From positions 1 to 9,388 of the forward strand of contig CAZTKP010000104.1 in NCBI GenBank assembly GCA_964614215.1: 9,388 nt of DNA, in the 5' to 3' direction. The stretch comes from CAZTKP01 sp964614215 (lineage in GTDB: Bacteria; UBP6; UBA1177). The notes under the pieces are model-generated. The model had not been told where the DNA came from. It did no database searches and saw only the letters and a program-made list of their open reading frames with translations. The translations under genes and the position numbers were made by a program. Position 1 is the first letter of the stretch; each line of letters starts with the position of its first letter. Positions 6,801-9,388 of the stretch are shown one piece after another.

Positions 6801-9199
6801 AAAGATGTGCTGACCTCTTTATCATAACTGAAATCTGTAGAACTTGAGGCCGTCTTTACAGCTAACTGGACATTTCTGAAATTAGTTTCCGTAATCTCAT
6901 AATCAGCAGTGAAGGGAATGGTTGTAAATTCTCCTGTGATAACAGTTTCATTGCGTAAAATTTCAAATTTATCGATCACAGGATCAACAGTATCTTTCAC
7001 TGCCTGAAGGGTTGCGGTGCCCGTGTTTTCAGCACTGTCAACAACTCTGATCCCCACTGTTCCTTCTCCGTCACCATCAACATAAATAAGTTCAGCAGTG
7101 TAGATCCCTTCATCGTTAATGTCGGAAATATTTTGAGTTTCAACATTTCCGAAAATTTCAACAAGATCAATCACGAGATCACCTTCATCATCAGGAAGAG
7201 CTTTAAATCTGATGTCGAAAACGGAACCGTTGGTATAAATGATATTATCAACAGAATAATCCTGAAATTCAGTCTCAAAAGAACGTTTAAACTGTTTTTG
7301 TGAAATTACCGGAGGTTGATCTGTGACTTTTTTAGGAGTTTCATTTTCCGGGAAAAGCTCGGAATCATCAGTTGCGATCGTGTTTATAACAGTCTGAAGA
7401 TCGGAAAACCCCAGTCCAGTTGAATTTTCATCACTTTCAAGGAACAGCTTTACTGCAATTGCGTACCAGTAACGGAAAAGATAGGAATCTACGCCGAACT
7501 GGTTAATAGTTCCGCCACCGTCAAGAACGCCTCTGGTGTCGGTCTGGATGTCATCAATAATTGCTTTTAAGACCTGCTCGATCGTGATCGCTCCCGGTTC
7601 AAGCGCAGGATCATGTCTTTCTCCGATAAGAACGGCTAGACGTTCAAGTCCGGCAAGAACAATGTAGTATTTTGAGTTTTCAGTAAGCTGATTTTTGCTC
7701 ACAGGTTCAATGTAAAGCGGAAAATCACTGTCAATATGTCCGGAAATAAGAGAAAAAGACTTCTCAACTGCGTCCTGTGGTGACATGGTTCCTTTAAACT
7801 CACTGTAAAGTTTTTCTCGGATGGTTGTTAGAGGTGTTGCAATAACTGTTGTGATCTGATTAGGCAGAACAACTTGATTCGTAGATAGTTCCGAGTCAAA
7901 CTCAATTGATTCATCTTCAAGAAAAACCGGTTTATATATGCCGCCCTTAAAAACAAAAGTATAATCACCAGGCGCAAGAAAAAGCGATGGATCATCGTTG
8001 TTGGAAAAAGGATATGTTCCGATTTCTCTGCCATCGTAATCAAAGATCGAAACAGATTCCCAGTCAGTCAGTTCATTTGTGATATATGCTTTAAGTTTGA
8101 CAGTATTATTATTGGAGACGATAAAAGAAATTTCTTTTTCTGAAACATTGGTTCCGTCGCTTGCAAGACATTTAATTTTTGCTTCACCATCTGCAATTAA
8201 TGTTGAGTCAAAACTACCAGAAAAAACCCAATCTTCGTCCTCTTTGTCCTCAATTTTCGGTCCGTCTTCAGGCTCTAGAAAGTAACAGTTAAGTGTTGTG
8301 ACTTTGACATTGTCATCAGCGGTAGCTCTTACAGTAACTTCACCGTAAACCACTGAGTCTTCTTCAGCCGGCTGTTCGATTGTGATAACAGGTTTTTCGT
8401 TGTCAGTTTCACTTCCTGAACCACCGAGAAAAGCGGCTTTTGATCCTGCAAGACTGTCAGTCCATTCTTTGAGGTCCGAAGTCGAAAAACTGTCGCTAAC
8501 TTCAGGGATAGCTTCTGCAATAATATTTTTTAGAACTGCGGAGTCTATGTTCAGTGTTCCGAAAACCTTTTCAGTCGAACCGTTAATAACATCATCGTCT
8601 GCAAGGTCGTCCTTTATCAGGTTGACGAGTTTTTCCGTTGAGTACTGTGTTTCAGGATTGACACCGTTAGCCTGCGAAATGTTTTTAGCTATCACAGAAA
8701 ATCCCTGAAGCCAGAGATGCCTTTTTGTCGAATCTGTCAGACTTGTCTGAAGTGTCGGAGGAGGCAGTGTGGTGACACTAAGGTAGTCCATCCATTCCTG
8801 AGAGGAGGTTTGAGAACCGTAGTTTGCTATAAAAGTTGAAAGGAAATCAACAGTTACAGAGTTTGTCTCTTTTTCTGACGGAGTGAACATCGCTTCACTG
8901 CAACCCGTCCATGCAACGGATTCTCCGCTTGAAACAAGGTTTGCTGTTCCTCCGCAGACCTTGACCTTTAAGTTCGAGACAGCGTTCAGTGACTCAAAAC
9001 TAACTTCACCGTTCTCGTCGGTCTTTGCAGTTGTTACAGTTTTCTCTCCGTCGAGGATCTCAACATCTGCATCTGCCTGAATTGAATAAACTGAGAGAGA
9101 GTATTCGAAACTGTCTGTATCCGGCCTTTTTGAGTCACAGGAAAAGATAAAGATGGCAAAAATGATAAAAAAAATAAAGCTTGAAAAGAATCTTTTCAT
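3887..9199 (-). CDS. Giant multidomain lipoprotein with Ig-like repeats
   Basis: This 1770-residue exported protein begins with a lipoprotein signal peptide ending at C21. Domains in order: a small beta domain (about 31-125) with C82 and C100; a helical module (130-260); an Ig-like domain opening D-N-E-K-P-V-I at 266; a second beta domain (about 362-460) with T-P-L-T-T at 455-459; a second helical module (465-627); about eight Ig-like repeats (630-1500); and a Cys/Tyr-rich C-terminal domain (about 1560-1770). The repeats carry D-x-A-G-N-x-T and I-D-T-x-x-P signatures, as in bacterial Ig-like domains of surface proteins. No enzymatic motif, sortase signal, PorSS/T9SS tail or autotransporter barrel was recognised. 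It follows the outer-membrane protein gene by 8 bp, with AGGTGA as ribosome site. I infer a cell-envelope stalk or adhesin-like protein; ligand, partner and surface exposure are unknown. The +2 residue is D22, which in E. coli would mean inner-membrane retention, a rule not general across phyla. Confidence 0.9.
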   Translation of the reverse strand: MKRFFSSFIFFIIFAIFIFSCDSKRPDTDSFEYSLSVYSIQADADVEILDGEKTVTTAKTDENGEVSFESLNAVSNLKVKVCGGTANLVSSGESVAWTGCSEAMFTPSEKETNSVTVDFLSTFIANYGSQTSSQEWMDYLSVTTLPPPTLQTSLTDSTKRHLWLQGFSVIAKNISQANGVNPETQYSTEKLVNLIKDDLADDDVINGSTEKVFGTLNIDSAVLKNIIAEAIPEVSDSFSTSDLKEWTDSLAGSKAAFLGGSGSETDNEKPVITIEQPAEEDSVVYGEVTVRATADDNVKVTTLNCYFLEPEDGPKIEDKEDEDWVFSGSFDSTLIADGEAKIKCLASDGTNVSEKEISFIVSNNNTVKLKAYITNELTDWESVSIFDYDGREIGTYPFSNNDDPSLFLAPGDYTFVFKGGIYKPVFLEDESIEFDSELSTNQVVLPNQITTVIATPLTTIREKLYSEFKGTMSPQDAVEKSFSLISGHIDSDFPLYIEPVSKNQLTENSKYYIVLAGLERLAVLIGERHDPALEPGAITIEQVLKAIIDDIQTDTRGVLDGGGTINQFGVDSYLFRYWYAIAVKLFLESDENSTGLGFSDLQTVINTIATDDSELFPENETPKKVTDQPPVISQKQFKRSFETEFQDYSVDNIIYTNGSVFDIRFKALPDDEGDLVIDLVEIFGNVETQNISDINDEGIYTAELIYVDGDGEGTVGIRVVDSAENTGTATLQAVKDTVDPVIDKFEILRNETVITGEFTTIPFTADYEITETNFRNVQLAVKTASSSTDFSYDKEVSTSLTGEFQINKSDLPGDGEDGSYNFSVKFTDKAGNETTTEFQKTIDTIKPEIQSIEMTPQINENGFIDSRDITIEITATDNLEQTLNYWKRRNEAPYSKNLNNPPHIFNIQEPADASVVYHFKVTDQAGNETPESDAFSFTIDTVNPSVTISNSADLEGNTFKSTSSNLVLNYTVEETNLYFCELRINGSKAYDIVDFPTNSIVFTGSELLDPEIGPAQMNTASIYCLDLAGRETENTVSFYIDDEAPVILIDPDQFGGSVIDDDYVILASLISDNFGREGNLDIKFKYVDNAFNSIGYQNEYTWPISGLRDVWWGSSSGGAGCSKNDDSCEFWIPHREDEYFNTAIPYENLYHNLNNFTLYLEATDKAGNKTETSFSYTVDKEPVPMNSGGYSYDDGKIYLGFSSDKSISNFVMRVNGSYSTPDCYHTYIDGMGKHFYSCPFNANTGTTYNVTISSKDSFGNASFDNCKPFQDTASNFCFEGNITANLPNLSVMVTNQTFSSVYYSISSDSTIIGCEILKDGSHFEYCANSTGSFQEDISTWDEGLYTITVTSKNGIGAETTRSDDFVIDNTVTSFSLEIENYQEVYYNSAPTLKINAEIAGVVKKVHVYLVRRKLHRSRAGNLQSCTQTYCHEIYPEKIAELSPIKLVNPISHEVSYYFLPYTPSPALFEPGYYDQVRWIIESNINGNSESGYFNFIDTPIRIAKSSSDYAQMVSININEENEELEVQFRPSVFSNADLLSTADFNFQILNNPDIDEDSVYYQICGNNNSNFKKQYRHYKSKIKMKYDRLYYSYSTQRYTAYFKPNLDSYRYNHVIPNEANWYAFASCSDDSNCPVDSEDYELSLGCNKLYPDEWDEDPGPSLCEPACEKHYNTNNNVSQFNICKKGYGNDCYEYFETCPVPGNYPSFYLGWHGSGYGYFEPCPLLRDFWYFPKDLKIKGTDDFNRSATATLSSGYTNPEECPQYKNLNSF
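3890..4510 (-). other. Cysteine- and tyrosine-rich C-terminal domain of the lipoprotein
   Basis: Residues 1564-1770 hold 11 cysteines (first at 1564, last at 1761) and many tyrosines, with acidic stretches such as D-E-W-D-E-D-P. It is unlike the Ig repeats before it. I do not recognise the domain. An exported location suggests several disulfides; the odd number leaves one Cys unpaired or bonded to another partner. Confidence 0.75.
4700..7312 (-). repeat. About eight tandem Ig-like repeats in the lipoprotein
   Basis: The domain-boundary signature (I/V-D-T-x-x-P or a relative) occurs at residues 736, 843, 940, 1041, 1179, 1271, 1368 and 1497, a period of about 92-138. Just before most of them is a D-x-A-G-N-x-T-like motif (for example TDKAGNET, TDQAGNET, LDLAGRET, TDKAGNKT). 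The first four are most regular; later ones have diverged and carry insertions, two near 1130 and 1440 containing cysteine pairs. Confidence 0.8.
7319..9109 (-). repeat. Duplicated beta-plus-helical cassette in the lipoprotein N-terminal third
   Basis: Cassette A is residues 31-260 and cassette B is residues 362-627, separated by one Ig-like domain. Matching landmarks are G83-G84 and G419-G420; D-F-L-S-T at 118-122 and T-P-L-T-T at 455-459; Q-G-F-S-V-I-A at 165-171 and A-G-L-E-R-L-A at 516-522; and then two L-I-x-D-D-like helices. The spacing from GG to the L-S/T-T motif is 37 and 38 residues. Identity is low, so the duplication is old. Confidence 0.6.
9137..9199 (-). other. Lipoprotein signal peptide of the giant protein
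   Basis: Residues 1-21: K2-R3, then a phenylalanine/isoleucine-rich hydrophobic core (8-19) and I-F-S-C with lipidated C21. F at -2 is atypical for a lipobox, but the Cys position and the polar D-S-K-R segment after it fit signal peptidase II cleavage. Confidence 0.82.
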
Positions 9200-9203
9200 G
9201 ACA

Positions 9204-9209
9204 TCACCT
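9204..9209 (-). promoter_or_regulatory. Ribosome binding site of the giant lipoprotein, overlapping the upstream stop
   Basis: Minus-strand AGGTGA overlaps the TAG stop of the preceding gene and lies 4 nt before the ATG (9197-9199). This favours translational coupling of the two genes. Confidence 0.65.
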
Positions 9210-9388
9210 ATCTATAGTAATTAACAAAAAAAGTTGCACCTAAAAATCCGAAGAGATCTATCGAATGATCTCCCGGAGACCATTTATAAAGAACCTGAGT
9301 TGAGAGCATAAACCATTCCCAGACCCTGAACTGCAGGTCTATTCCTCCTGCGATCACTCCTCCTACGCTTGCAAAATCATCCTTGTCG
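9208..9388 (-). CDS. Probable outer-membrane beta-barrel protein, C-terminal 59 residues only
   Basis: An open frame enters from the right edge (first full codon at 9385-9387) and ends at TAG 9208-9210. It encodes 59 residues in alternating hydrophobic/polar strands separated by short polar turns: S-V-G-G-V-I-A-G-G-I-D-L-Q-F, then M-L-S-T-Q-V-L-Y-K-W-S-P-G-D-H, then I-D-L-F-G-F-L-G-A-T-F-F-V-N-Y-Y-R. The ending is rich in aromatic residues, as in barrel C-terminal strands, though it closes with Arg rather than Phe. These fit the last strands of an outer-membrane barrel or outer-membrane-beta-barrel-domain protein. The gene lies 8 bp before the giant lipoprotein and shares its ribosome-site region, so the two are likely an operon. 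The rest lies outside the window, so the family is not fixed. Confidence 0.7.
   Translation of the reverse strand, partial: DKDDFASVGGVIAGGIDLQFRVWEWFMLSTQVLYKWSPGDHSIDLFGFLGATFFVNYYR

Noticed and set aside
8382..8708. 108-codon plus-strand open frame opposite the lipoprotein
   Set aside because: Serine-rich low-information translation, typical of an antisense shadow.

Overview
The window reads as chromosomal DNA from a diderm (Gram-negative-type) bacterium of moderate to low GC. The support is a lipoprotein signal peptide on a giant secreted protein, preceded by what looks like the tail of an outer-membrane beta-barrel. AAA_14/DUF4143 ATPases, Rpn-type nucleases and very long Ig-repeat lipoproteins are common in deltaproteobacteria-like and other environmental diderm lineages. 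Nothing here fixes the phylum, and no rRNA, tRNA, CRISPR array or insertion sequence was seen.

Left part, plus strand (1-3326). The window opens inside a uridine kinase gene (udk, N-terminal third missing). A 173-bp gap follows. It holds a near-consensus sigma70-type promoter and three palindromes whose centres lie exactly 30 bp apart, the last overlapping the -10 box. This promoter drives a 370-residue AAA_14/DUF4143 ATPase with intact Walker motifs and a PD-(D/E)xK-like C-terminal motif. Next come a Gfo/Idh/MocA NAD-dependent oxidoreductase of the WlbA/WbpB type (nucleotide-sugar oxidation, probably for surface polysaccharide) and, 2 nt later, a NudF/ADP-ribose-pyrophosphatase-like Nudix hydrolase starting at TTG. 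The last two look translationally linked.

Right part, minus strand (3339-9388), read from right to left. The C-terminal 59 residues of a probable outer-membrane protein are followed after 8 bp by a 1770-residue lipoprotein, and 20 bp after that by a short Rpn/YhgA-like PD-(D/E)XK nuclease gene. The nuclease keeps its catalytic core but lacks the usual C-terminal half. It converges on the Nudix gene with 12 bp between the two stop codons.

The lipoprotein fills more than half of the window. Its architecture is: lipobox; a small beta domain plus helical module; one Ig-like domain; a second copy of the beta-plus-helical cassette; about eight Ig-like repeats marked by D-x-A-G-N and I-D-T-x-x-P signatures; and a C-terminal domain rich in cysteine and tyrosine. 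Taken together it resembles a cell-surface or periplasmic adhesin-like stalk paired with an outer-membrane partner, but its ligand and role cannot be read from sequence.

The strongest candidates for something undescribed are the three-palindrome control region of the ATPase gene and the architecture and C-terminal domain of the giant lipoprotein.
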